A stretch of 64,000 nucleotides of DNA from an uncultured SAR86 cluster bacterium (GTDB lineage Bacteria; Pseudomonadota; Gammaproteobacteria; Magnimaribacterales; Magnimaribacteraceae), in contig CACNCK010000006.1 in the NCBI GenBank assembly GCA_902618945.1, forward strand, positions 1-64,000, given 5' to 3'. The number at the start of each line of letters is the position of its first letter. Position 1 is the first letter of the stretch. Below the pieces are notes generated by a model. It was given only the letters and a program-made list of their open reading frames with translations, did no database searches and was not told the origin of the DNA. Below are positions 28,447-35,468 of this stretch, piece by piece. The translations under genes were made by a program, and so were the position numbers.

Positions 28447-29832
28447 CTATTTGAATTTATTACGATAGTAATTAATTAAATCTACTTTAGTTACGAAACC
28501 AATAAAAGTTTCACCATCAAAAATTATGGCTACTTTACCTTCAGTAAGTATTGAAAGTAATTCATCTTTCGAGGCATCAAATTTTAATGTGTCTAAATGA
28601 TCCATCATGTAATCAGAAACATTATTAGAGAAAGAAGATTGATCTTTGCTAACAGCAAAAAGTAAATCTTCTTCATCGAGAATACCCACTAACTTATCTC
28701 CTTTCATAACCGGTATTTGAGATACGTCCGATGCTCTCATTCTATTGTATGCAACAAGTAAAGAATCGGTTTCGTTGACACTTATCATTTCTCCTTTATC
28801 AGCTCTTCTATTGATTAAATCCCTTAAGTCTCCATAAGTTTTTAAATCAAGGAGATTGTTATCCTGCAACCAGGCCTTATTGAAAGCTTTTGATAAATAT
28901 TTGTTACCTGTGTCACATATAAAGGTCACTACATTTTTATGTTCCTTTTGCTTACGACACCACTTTGCTGCAGCAGCAACCAAAGTGCCTGTGGAAGATC
29001 CGCCAAGAATACCCTCTTCTTTCAAAATGATTTGTAAGACTTCAAAAGCTTCTTTATCTGAGACTGTTTCAGCATCATCCATAAGAGAGACCTCGAATGT
29101 ATCTGGAATGAAATCTTCTCCTACACCTTCTACTAGCCAGCTTCCGCCATCGTAATTATATTCACCTTTGAGAACTGCATCTGAAATTACGGAACCTTCA
29201 GGATCGGCTGCAACCATGCAGATAGATGGATCTTTAGACTTGAAGAACTCTGCAAGTCCTGTAAGTGTTCCACCAGAGCCTACCCCTGCTACTACTGCAT
29301 CGATATTCCCTTGCATTTGCTCCCATATTTCAGGTGCTGTGGTTGTCCTGTGAGCAGTTGGATTAGCTGGGTTACCAAATTGATTTGCAAGAAATGCTCC
29401 TGGTGTTTCTTGGGCTAACTTTCTAGCCATATCTTGATAATATTCAGGATGACCTTCTGGAACATCGGATCTAGTTAAAATTATCTCAGCGCCAAGACCC
29501 TCGAGGTGTAAGATTTTTTCTCTACTCATCTTGTCTGGAATTACCAAAATAATTTTATAACCTTTTAACGCAGCTATTAATGCTAACCCAATTCCAGTAT
29601 TACCTGCTGTTGCTTCTATAATTGTTCCACCGGGCTTAAGTTCACCCGACTTCTCTGCTTCCTCAATAATAGAAAGACCGACTCGATCTTTTATGGATCC
29701 TCCAGGATTGTTCAATTCTAATTTCACATAAAGGTCGCAAGGCCCTGTATCAAGAGACTTCAATTTCATCATAGGTGTATTACCTATTAGATCTAAAAGG
29801 GAGTCATTCACGTCCATATTCATAAGGTGCAA
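28447..29832 (-). CDS. Cystathionine beta-synthase with C-terminal CBS domain pair
   Basis: 461 aa. Fold-type II PLP domain (1-320): NTPMMKLKSL, PLP lysine in NNPGGSIKDRVGL, EATAGNTGIGLALIAA, and GVGSGGTLTGLAEFF. Two tandem CBS domains (about 335-455, with SDVSQIPVMKGDKLVGILDEEDL) may bind an adenosyl ligand. Condenses homocysteine with serine, or acts as cysteine synthase. No N-terminal haem domain. Three in-frame ATGs (29832, 29823, 29817) make the exact start uncertain. Confidence 0.9.
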   Translation of the reverse strand: MHLMNMDVNDSLLDLIGNTPMMKLKSLDTGPCDLYVKLELNNPGGSIKDRVGLSIIEEAEKSGELKPGGTIIEATAGNTGIGLALIAALKGYKIILVIPDKMSREKILHLEGLGAEIILTRSDVPEGHPEYYQDMARKLAQETPGAFLANQFGNPANPTAHRTTTAPEIWEQMQGNIDAVVAGVGSGGTLTGLAEFFKSKDPSICMVAADPEGSVISDAVLKGEYNYDGGSWLVEGVGEDFIPDTFEVSLMDDAETVSDKEAFEVLQIILKEEGILGGSSTGTLVAAAAKWCRKQKEHKNVVTFICDTGNKYLSKAFNKAWLQDNNLLDLKTYGDLRDLINRRADKGEMISVNETDSLLVAYNRMRASDVSQIPVMKGDKLVGILDEEDLLFAVSKDQSSFSNNVSDYMMDHLDTLKFDASKDELLSILTEGKVAIIFDGETFIGFVTKVDLINYYRNKFK

Positions 29833-29877
29833 ATCTTACATTAATTCTTATAAAATGATACGCATCAATATAAGGAT

Positions 29878-30726
29878 ATGACTATGGAAGAAATAAATTT
29901 AAAACAGAGAGAATTCTGGTCTGGTTCAGGTGGTGATGTTTGGGTAAACAAACAAAGTGAGATGGATATTATGCTTAATCCATTGGGAACTAAAGCAATA
30001 AGTAAACTAGATTTAAGTGGAGTAACAAAAATAATAGATATTGGTTGTGGCTGTGGCGCAACTACTCTAGAAATTGCAAAGCAATTAGGTGAAGGAGAGA
30101 TCATAGGTGTAGATATATCCGAGCCTATGCTGGCTAGGGCAGCTCAAAATGCTTCTGATCAATCTTTATCTAATGCTAATTTTCAAGTTTTAGATGTGCA
30201 AGTTGACGATATGCCATCTGATTTTGATATTGCCTTTTCTAGATTTGGTGTTATGTTTTTTGAAGATCCATACCAGGCTTTTTCAAACATATACAAATCT
30301 ATAAAAGAAAATGGTCAACTCAGTTTTGTATGTTGGCAAAATCCATCTTTGAATCCTTGGCAGAGTTTATCCTTACAAGTTATAAAAGAGTACCTTGATC
30401 TGCCCTCTCCTCCTCCAAAGAGCCCTGGACCATTTGCATTTGAAGATAAAAATTATATTTCAGATATTCTCAATCAATCTAATTTTAAAGATATAGAGAT
30501 AGAAGATAATCAAGAAGACATTGTTATGTTTTCAGGAAAATCTATTGAAGAGGCTTGTGAGGACTATCTAACTATTAATCCTGTAGTGACTGAAATGCTT
30601 AAAAATTCAAAAGAAGAACTGAAAGATGAAATCCTTAAAGCATTAGTTCTCAAGTTTTCAGAGTTTCACAATGGCGATGGGCTGTTGTTTCCAAGTGCAA
30701 CTTGGATAGTTACAGCAAGAAAGTAG
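29878..30726 (+). CDS. Class I SAM-dependent methyltransferase
   Basis: 282 aa. Motif I is IIDIGCGCGATTLEIAKQLG, followed by the acidic loop EIIGVDISEPML and FDIAFSRFGVMFFEDPYQAFSNI. Resembles Methyltransf_11/UbiE-like enzymes acting on small molecules. Preceded by a good AAGGA ribosome site (ataaggatatg). Substrate unknown. Transcribed alone, towards the 383-nt intergenic stretch that follows. Confidence 0.85.
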   Translation: MTMEEINLKQREFWSGSGGDVWVNKQSEMDIMLNPLGTKAISKLDLSGVTKIIDIGCGCGATTLEIAKQLGEGEIIGVDISEPMLARAAQNASDQSLSNANFQVLDVQVDDMPSDFDIAFSRFGVMFFEDPYQAFSNIYKSIKENGQLSFVCWQNPSLNPWQSLSLQVIKEYLDLPSPPPKSPGPFAFEDKNYISDILNQSNFKDIEIEDNQEDIVMFSGKSIEEACEDYLTINPVVTEMLKNSKEELKDEILKALVLKFSEFHNGDGLLFPSATWIVTARK

Positions 30727-30760
30727 CAATTGTTCGTTTTTTATACAAAAGAATTTGCGT

Positions 30761-30790
30761 TTGCACTAAATTTGTACGAATAGCGATAAT
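30761..30790 (+). promoter_or_regulatory. Candidate sigma70 promoter in the 30.7-31.1 kb gap
   Basis: TTGCAC at 30761-30766 and GATAAT at 30785-30790, separated by 18 nt. Both hexamers differ from consensus by one base. Start of transcription would be near 30797 and would feed the 39-codon ORF at 30834 and the palindromic stretch after it. Prediction by eye only. Confidence 0.5.
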
Positions 30791-30833
30791 AAGATAGTAA
30801 AATCTATGGCATAGAGATTGCATATGATCAGGT

Positions 30834-30953
30834 ATGGAATCTAATAAAAATCTAAAACTTAAAACCCTCGGCAAAATAGGAAAAGAAATCAGCTATTTCA
30901 TTCCTTTGGTAATGGGAGTCTATTTCATAGCAAGCTTTGTAAGTTCGACCTAA
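30834..30953 (+). CDS. Putative 39-aa membrane microprotein
   Basis: A short ORF below the ORF-track cutoff: basic N-terminus (MESNKNLKLKTLGKIGKEI) followed by a hydrophobic helix (SYFIPLVMGVYFIASFV). It lies 44 nt after a near-consensus promoter in the only sizeable gap in the left half of the window. The ribosome site is poor, which weakens the call. It could instead be an incidental ORF inside a small RNA. Confidence 0.35.
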   Translation: MESNKNLKLKTLGKIGKEISYFIPLVMGVYFIASFVSST

Positions 30954-31109
30954 CCTTATGTCTGCAGAAATTCATGTCTGCAGACATAACGCCAAATAAT
31001 ACAAAAAAGAAATGGGGTATTGAAATGAGTGATTTGCTAAGAACCACACTCACAATATAAATATTAGTCTCTTATGTGATTTTCGATACTATCGCTGATC
31101 GTCTATAAA
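30954..31109. other. Gap containing a direct repeat and perfect palindrome
   Basis: The stretch after the 39-aa ORF contains ATGTCTGCAGA twice (from 30958 and 30974); the second copy forms the perfect 14-bp palindrome ATGTCTGCAGACAT (30974-30987). Reading frames here are 11-13 codons only. No tRNA, terminator with a T-tract, or known RNA was recognised. The whole gap between the methyltransferase and glyoxalase is 30727-31109. Confidence 0.5.
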
Positions 31110-31490
31110 CTAACCAAACTTACAGATTGTAAGTTTATTGCCGTCCAAATCTCTGACATACCCACCATAAAAAATGGGTGCCCTTTGACCTGGAGCTCCT
31201 TCATCTGTAGCACCCAATGATAAAGCTTTTTCATAAAGAGCATTAACATCTTCTTCAGTTTCCATAGTAAAACCTATCATACTTCCATTACCCACAGTGG
31301 CCTCTTCACCATCATAAGGAACAAATACGGCAAAATTTGTATCATCTCCTGGCATGGTCCAAAAAAAGCTTCTTTCATTTGGTCCAAAGCTAGTAGCTCC
31401 CATATCCTCAAACAAGGCATCATAAAAACTTTTTGCTCTTTCTAAATCATTAGTTCCAACTGTTACATATTTAGCTATTTTTCCCTTCAT
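31110..31490 (-). CDS. VOC/glyoxalase family protein
   Basis: 126 aa with two beta-alpha-beta-beta-beta modules. KYVTVGTNDLERAKSFYDALFEDMGA is the classic opening and PIFYGGYVRDLDGNKLTICKFG the classic ending, with the metal-ligand Glu position not obvious. Family members include glyoxalase I, dioxygenases and resistance proteins; the exact reaction is unknown. It overlaps the msrAB gene by 4 nt, so it belongs to the same leftward operon, which suggests a detoxification role. Confidence 0.85.
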   Translation of the reverse strand: MKGKIAKYVTVGTNDLERAKSFYDALFEDMGATSFGPNERSFFWTMPGDDTNFAVFVPYDGEEATVGNGSMIGFTMETEEDVNALYEKALSLGATDEGAPGQRAPIFYGGYVRDLDGNKLTICKFG

Positions 31491-32767
31491 ACCTTCTCCT
31501 TAATTTTTAATTTGTTAAATTCGTCCCTAGTTTTGAATTCTAAAACTGTAGCGTTAATACAGTATCTCGGCAAACCATTTGGCCCATCTGGAAATACGTG
31601 ACCTAAATGTATATCCGAAGTTACCGATCTTATTTCAATCCTTCTCATTCCATAGCTATTATCCGCGAGTCTATATACTGAACCTTCAACAGGTCTCGTG
31701 AAAGATAACCAGCCTGTTCTAGAATTAAATCTATATTTTGTATCAAATAAGGGAGCTCCACTTAATTTATCAATGAAAACTCCATCGGGTGTATTCTTAA
31801 AGATTTCGTATTCCTTACAATATCTTGCATCAGTCCCATCATTAAATGCCACTCGGTATGCCTCAGTATTTCCTAATTTAAATAACCCCAGAGCTTGATA
31901 AAACTCTTTGGAAGATAAGTAACCTTGATGTCCGAAAACTTCAGAACCTCTCTCTAAAAATAGTATGGTAGGCGTTGCCCATGTTGGAGTCTTTACAGCC
32001 AAACCCTCTAAGTTGGATGCATCTCTGTAAACTAAAGGTATGCTCCCTGCGTATTCATCAGAAACATCTTCACGAAATTTCTGGCAATATGGACAAAAAC
32101 CTTCAGGTTCAATTACGACGATACTCTTTCCAATCTTTAAAAGATCGTTGTCTTTTTTAGGTAAATAATCATTCCTAGCAAACTTAATACCAGTTGAATG
32201 ATCTGGACAATAGCCATTTGGATTCTTCTTTATGTAATCCTGATGATAATTTTCTGCAACAAAGAACTGCGATAAAGGCTTTACGATAGTTTGAATATCA
32301 CCGTATCCACCATCTTTTAGCAATATTTGATATTCCGCAATTAATTCCAAGATTTTGCTGTGCTGTGCCTTATCTGAATACAAAACTATTGATCTATATT
32401 GAGTTCCTATGTCATTACCCTGCCTATTTAGCTGAGTGGGATCATGAGATTCCAAATAATGAATTATCAATTCTTCAAGTTTTATCAAATTTTTGTTGTA
32501 GGTAACCTCTACAACCTCAGCATGATTATTTGGGTTGAATTTATTGGAGAATTTTGTAATGTCTCTATAAGTTGGTCTTACGCCTTCTCCATCAGCGTAA
32601 CCAGATACAGCATCTATGACTCCATCTAGCGCCTCATAGCCTTTCTCCGCCCCCCAAAAGCAACCAGAACCTAGTACGATTTTCTCTATATGGTTTGTAG
32701 AGTCATTTTCAGAAGAAAATAAAAGAATACTTATAAAGACAGTAAAAACAGTAAGAAACTTTTTCAT
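31487..32767 (-). CDS. Secreted MsrA-thioredoxin-MsrB methionine sulfoxide reductase fusion
   Basis: 426 aa. Signal peptide (1-19); MsrA domain with catalytic Cys36 in GSGCFWG and HDPTQLNRQGNDIGTQYRS; a thioredoxin-like domain about 205-295 with FCPYC (225-228) and the cis-proline loop TWATPTILF; MsrB domain about 305-426 with SGAPLFDTKYRFNSRTGWLSF, HLGHVFPDGP and catalytic Cys403 in RYCINAT. The usual MsrB zinc CxxC pair is missing (FIDKLSGAP). Predicted to repair both sulfoxide epimers outside the cytoplasm, with its own electron carrier. Confidence 0.92.
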   Translation of the reverse strand: MKKFLTVFTVFISILLFSSENDSTNHIEKIVLGSGCFWGAEKGYEALDGVIDAVSGYADGEGVRPTYRDITKFSNKFNPNNHAEVVEVTYNKNLIKLEELIIHYLESHDPTQLNRQGNDIGTQYRSIVLYSDKAQHSKILELIAEYQILLKDGGYGDIQTIVKPLSQFFVAENYHQDYIKKNPNGYCPDHSTGIKFARNDYLPKKDNDLLKIGKSIVVIEPEGFCPYCQKFREDVSDEYAGSIPLVYRDASNLEGLAVKTPTWATPTILFLERGSEVFGHQGYLSSKEFYQALGLFKLGNTEAYRVAFNDGTDARYCKEYEIFKNTPDGVFIDKLSGAPLFDTKYRFNSRTGWLSFTRPVEGSVYRLADNSYGMRRIEIRSVTSDIHLGHVFPDGPNGLPRYCINATVLEFKTRDEFNKLKIKEKV

Positions 32768-32773
32768 CTTAAA

Positions 32774-33184
32774 TTAAAGCCCCCAATTATTATTTGCCAA
32801 CCAACTTATCGAAATAATAAAGCCCCAGATTGATTGAGTAATCAGAACTATTAGACTACCGATAGTACCTAGTGCTCTAAATATGCTACTTGCCCCCTCT
32901 CTGGTGATACCATAAGCATGAGATATTCTAGAGATTAAAAAAACATCTCCAAGGATAGCGATAGCCAGAGTTGGAATGTTTCCAACTGTCTCAAGAAGGA
33001 ATGAAAGAATAAGAAATAGAAGTGCATTTTCTAATAAATTAGCATGGGCTCTTGAGATTTGTAACAATTCAAAGCTATCGCCTAAACCAAGGTTTGTTCC
33101 AGTTTTAAATCTTTGACGACCAGTTAAATAAGCCAATATCAATGCGAGTATTGTGAGTGCGCAAGCATAAAAAAGTGTGACCAT
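32774..33184 (-). CDS. MAPEG-family membrane protein
   Basis: 136 aa with four membrane helices. The MAPEG pattern is visible: RQRFKTGTNLGLGDSFELLQISRAHANLLENALLFLILSFLLE, with the conserved R-AHxN-ExxP/A segment. The family includes glutathione transferases and peroxidases; bacterial members are mostly uncharacterised. It is 6 nt upstream of the msrAB fusion, in a redox-themed operon MAPEG-MsrAB-VOC. It is the last chromosomal gene before the island. Confidence 0.88.
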   Translation of the reverse strand: MVTLFYACALTILALILAYLTGRQRFKTGTNLGLGDSFELLQISRAHANLLENALLFLILSFLLETVGNIPTLAIAILGDVFLISRISHAYGITREGASSIFRALGTIGSLIVLITQSIWGFIISISWLANNNWGL

Positions 33185-33417
33185 TTTAATCTCTATAATT
33201 CAATTTGATGGAAGTGTATTGTAATAAAGTTATTTAATTAGGTGTAAAAAATGAAATCTTTCTTTTAAATTTTCATAGTATTTTTTTGAAAAGCCTTTAA
33301 ATCAAAGGGAAAGTAGCCCTTCAAAGGTGGAACGTGTTTATTCCTGAAAAATTTAACTAATTCTCGCAACATAGTTTTGTCTATTAACTATATCAGAGGT
33401 TTTTATTTGATAAGAAA
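33185..33417. other. Left junction of the island, no gene seen
   Basis: This 233-nt gap lacks a credible ORF. It holds the 19-bp repeat copy at 33287 and a small hairpin AAGGG-N7-CCCTT (about 33305-33321) without a T-tract. The left edge of the accessory island is placed here. Confidence 0.5.
33287..33305 (+). repeat. Left 19-bp direct repeat, candidate att-like site
   Basis: TGAAAAGCCTTTAAATCAA, identical to 43322-43340. About 20 nt further on is AGGTGG (33325), matching AGGTGG at the tRNA-Val 3' end (43359) at nearly the same offset (38 versus 37 nt). The pair brackets ~10 kb of accessory genes. Confidence 0.6.
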
Positions 33418-34029
33418 TTAACCATATTTAGAGCTTTTCTTACACTCCTCTATTAGATGAACCATTAGTGTTCTGAACCCCAACATTCTGTATTGTCTTT
33501 CAGGAAAAGCAAAATATTTGATAAAGGGATGATCGTCTTGAATTTTTAAGTTTAATACTTCCCATCCTAGTAGATTCTCATAAGCCTCCTCTATAGCCAA
33601 GAAAGATTTATAGACTCTACCCAAGTTAAGTTGGATAGCGTGGTCTCCATTGTCAAATTCAAATGCATTAATTATCTTGGCATGATTATTTTCAATATAT
33701 TTGCCATCAAAATTTAAGACCAAATCAACGTATTTCTCTTCCAAAGAAGTGAAATCAAAATCTGGGAACTTAGTTTTCACTTTATTGGTAGAGAGTTGTA
33801 CAAAAATTGAAGGTTCTGCTAAGCAGTCTGAGTCATCAACCATCACATACATTCTGTCCTCCCAAATCAAGTTACTTCTTACGCTTCCTGCATGAACTCC
33901 TTCAAGAGTGAATTCGCTGTTGGGAAACCAATGTGTCTCATCATGCAGAGAGTTATATTCAACTTCGCCAAAAATAAAATTGATATAGAAAAGCATAATT
34001 AAGATATGTATTGATCTATTCATTTTCAA
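33418..34029 (-). CDS. Secreted protein, unknown, paralogue of the 34544 gene
   Basis: 203 aa with an N-terminal signal sequence (MNRSIHILIMLFYINFIFG). No family recognised. The middle contains a C-x-AEPS-IFV-QLS pattern that also appears in the 173-aa protein at 34544 (C-x-AD-QPSFVMYS), both followed by an acidic stretch and a charged beta-rich segment, so I treat them as distant paralogues. Last gene in a five-gene leftward operon; overlaps the 34016 gene by 14 nt. Confidence 0.6.
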   Translation of the reverse strand: MKMNRSIHILIMLFYINFIFGEVEYNSLHDETHWFPNSEFTLEGVHAGSVRSNLIWEDRMYVMVDDSDCLAEPSIFVQLSTNKVKTKFPDFDFTSLEEKYVDLVLNFDGKYIENNHAKIINAFEFDNGDHAIQLNLGRVYKSFLAIEEAYENLLGWEVLNLKIQDDHPFIKYFAFPERQYRMLGFRTLMVHLIEECKKSSKYG

Positions 34030-34297
34030 AAGTTCCCAAATAAATCAATGCCCTTTTTTTGCAAGTTGGAAATACATTAGTAACCTGCCCTTTTGTTTGG
34101 TCTGATGGAACTGCTGAGCAACCTAAATCAACAAATAGACCGCGAAAAGGAAATTGCTTTTGTACCTCAGAATCATATCCTGCAGGAATTCCATAGCTTG
34201 GTTCTGCGATACCTTTTGAAAGGTTATCTCCATGCACCCAACATATATTTTTTCGCAGAGCATTGATCTCTCTTTTATGCTGCTCTTTAGTTTTCAT
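34016..34297 (-). CDS. Small soluble protein, unknown
   Basis: 93 aa, no signal peptide or membrane helix. Basic N-terminus (MKTKEQHKREINALRKNICWVHGDN) then a glycine/proline-rich part with several cysteines (VDLGCSAVPSD, FPTCKKRALIYLG). Family unrecognised. Fourth of five tightly packed genes in the island. Overlap with the following gene (14 nt) argues for real coding. Confidence 0.5.
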   Translation of the reverse strand: MKTKEQHKREINALRKNICWVHGDNLSKGIAEPSYGIPAGYDSEVQKQFPFRGLFVDLGCSAVPSDQTKGQVTNVFPTCKKRALIYLGTFENE

Positions 34298-34322
34298 ATA
34301 TTTATAAAAATTTTTTTTAAAT

Positions 34323-34544
34323 TCAATAAAGAGAAAATTTTCCTATTACTTCTAAATCTTCTTCTGAATCCTCTTGATAGTCCTTAGCATTAGTCAAACT
34401 CAAAATATAAGTTCCTAAGGTCAAAGTTGAGGTGGAGAATAAAAATATGAATAACAGTTGAAAAGAATAGTCTCTATATGCAAAAGACAAAACAAGAAAA
34501 GATAACAAGCCTAGTAAATAGATAAAAAATCCTATTAATCTCAT
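34323..34544 (-). CDS. Small two-helix membrane protein, unknown
   Basis: 73 aa with two predicted membrane helices (about 5-21 and 27-50) and an acidic C-terminal tail (DYQEDSEEDLEVIG). Its start overlaps the stop of the upstream gene (TAATG), a sign of translational coupling. Unknown family; position inside the five-gene island operon suggests a membrane partner for the two secreted proteins. Confidence 0.5.
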   Translation of the reverse strand: MRLIGFFIYLLGLLSFLVLSFAYRDYSFQLLFIFLFSTSTLTLGTYILSLTNAKDYQEDSEEDLEVIGKFSLY

Positions 34545-35065
34545 TAGACTTTAGTCTCCTTTACGGTCTCTTCTTCATAAGGAACAAAAGATTCACAAAT
34601 CTTTGTTGCTTCCACAATTGCTTTATCTAGATGATCTAATACCCATTTATCTTTCCCATAAATAGAGTCTAATTCCATTACTCTTGCGCCTCTTAAGCTA
34701 GGAAAATTTCCTTTAAGTTCAAGCACTGATCTTTCCTTTAAAGCTAGATAAACTTTAAGATCTATCTCTTTTTTCTTTTTATGATTAACTCTTATATTTG
34801 CCTTTATTACAGAGTCCTCATCTGGCTCATCAAAATCCTCTGAATCAGGTGAATACATAACAAAACTGGGTTGATCTGCAAAACAATGAGGTCTTTTTAC
34901 ATGAAAAATAAAGCCATTATCAGACTGGGGATTCTCGGAATACTTCTTTACTAAAAGCATATGAGGTCCGGCATTTATAATCCGGAATGAGTCAATTGTT
35001 GTTATATCAATTTCAGAGAAAATACTAAGAGGAAAAAAGGCAAAGAAAAAAAGAAAAAATTTCAT
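34544..35065 (-). CDS. Secreted protein, unknown, paralogue of the 33418 gene
   Basis: 173 aa with signal peptide (MKFFLFFFAFFPLSIFSE). Contains FIFHVKRPHCFADQPSFVMYS followed by an acidic run and NIRVNHKKKKEIDLKVYL, the pattern shared with the 203-aa protein at 33418. No catalytic motif. Second gene of the operon whose first start codon is preceded by the candidate WYL operator. Confidence 0.55.
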   Translation of the reverse strand: MKFFLFFFAFFPLSIFSEIDITTIDSFRIINAGPHMLLVKKYSENPQSDNGFIFHVKRPHCFADQPSFVMYSPDSEDFDEPDEDSVIKANIRVNHKKKKEIDLKVYLALKERSVLELKGNFPSLRGARVMELDSIYGKDKWVLDHLDKAIVEATKICESFVPYEEETVKETKV

Positions 35066-35069
35066 ATAA

Positions 35070-35429
35070 TTATTGAACGGTTGGTTTATTTGATGGATCT
35101 AAAAAAATTGAAAAGAAATCTGCTTGATGAATATCCGATGAATCATCAAGTTTTTTCTTTTCTTCTAAGGAACGCTCTAGACCAATTTCCAAAAATGCAT
35201 TTACTCTTTGCCTGGCGAACTCTAAGTCCTTTGATTCCATACAGAACCTTGAAACACAAAAAAACGCCATAGCATCAGATATTTCTTCTGGATCAAGTCC
35301 TAGATCTAGAAAATACTCCTTTAGACAGTCTAGTCCTAAGAATATCCGATGAGTGTCATCTTCAATTTCATCTTCATCAGGAAGAGATATTTTGATAATT
35401 GTTTCTTGGTTTAAGTCTTTTATTTCCAT
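35070..35429 (-). CDS. Acidic soluble protein, unknown, first gene of the five-gene operon
   Basis: 119 aa, strongly acidic and probably helical (LGLDPEEISDAMAFFCVSRFCMESKDLEFARQRVNAFLEIGLERS). No family recognised. Its start codon lies exactly 23 nt from a palindromic motif also found 23 nt from the WYL regulator start. It follows the helicase gene by 39 nt on the same strand, so it may be read from its own promoter and from read-through. Confidence 0.6.
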   Translation of the reverse strand: MEIKDLNQETIIKISLPDEDEIEDDTHRIFLGLDCLKEYFLDLGLDPEEISDAMAFFCVSRFCMESKDLEFARQRVNAFLEIGLERSLEEKKKLDDSSDIHQADFFSIFLDPSNKPTVQ

Positions 35430-35448
35430 CTGGAAATAGTAACTTATT

Positions 35449-35467
35449 TGACGTCATATCATGACGC
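35449..35467 (-). promoter_or_regulatory. Candidate WYL operator, copy 1
   Basis: Plus-strand TGACGTCATATCATGACGC, with the perfect inverted repeat CGTCAT-ATC-ATGACG at 35452-35466. It sits between the helicase stop and the start of the five-gene operon, 23 nt upstream of that start codon. Shares GCGTC-N5-ATGACGTCA (minus strand) with copy 2. Confidence 0.6.
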
Positions 35468-35468
35468 A

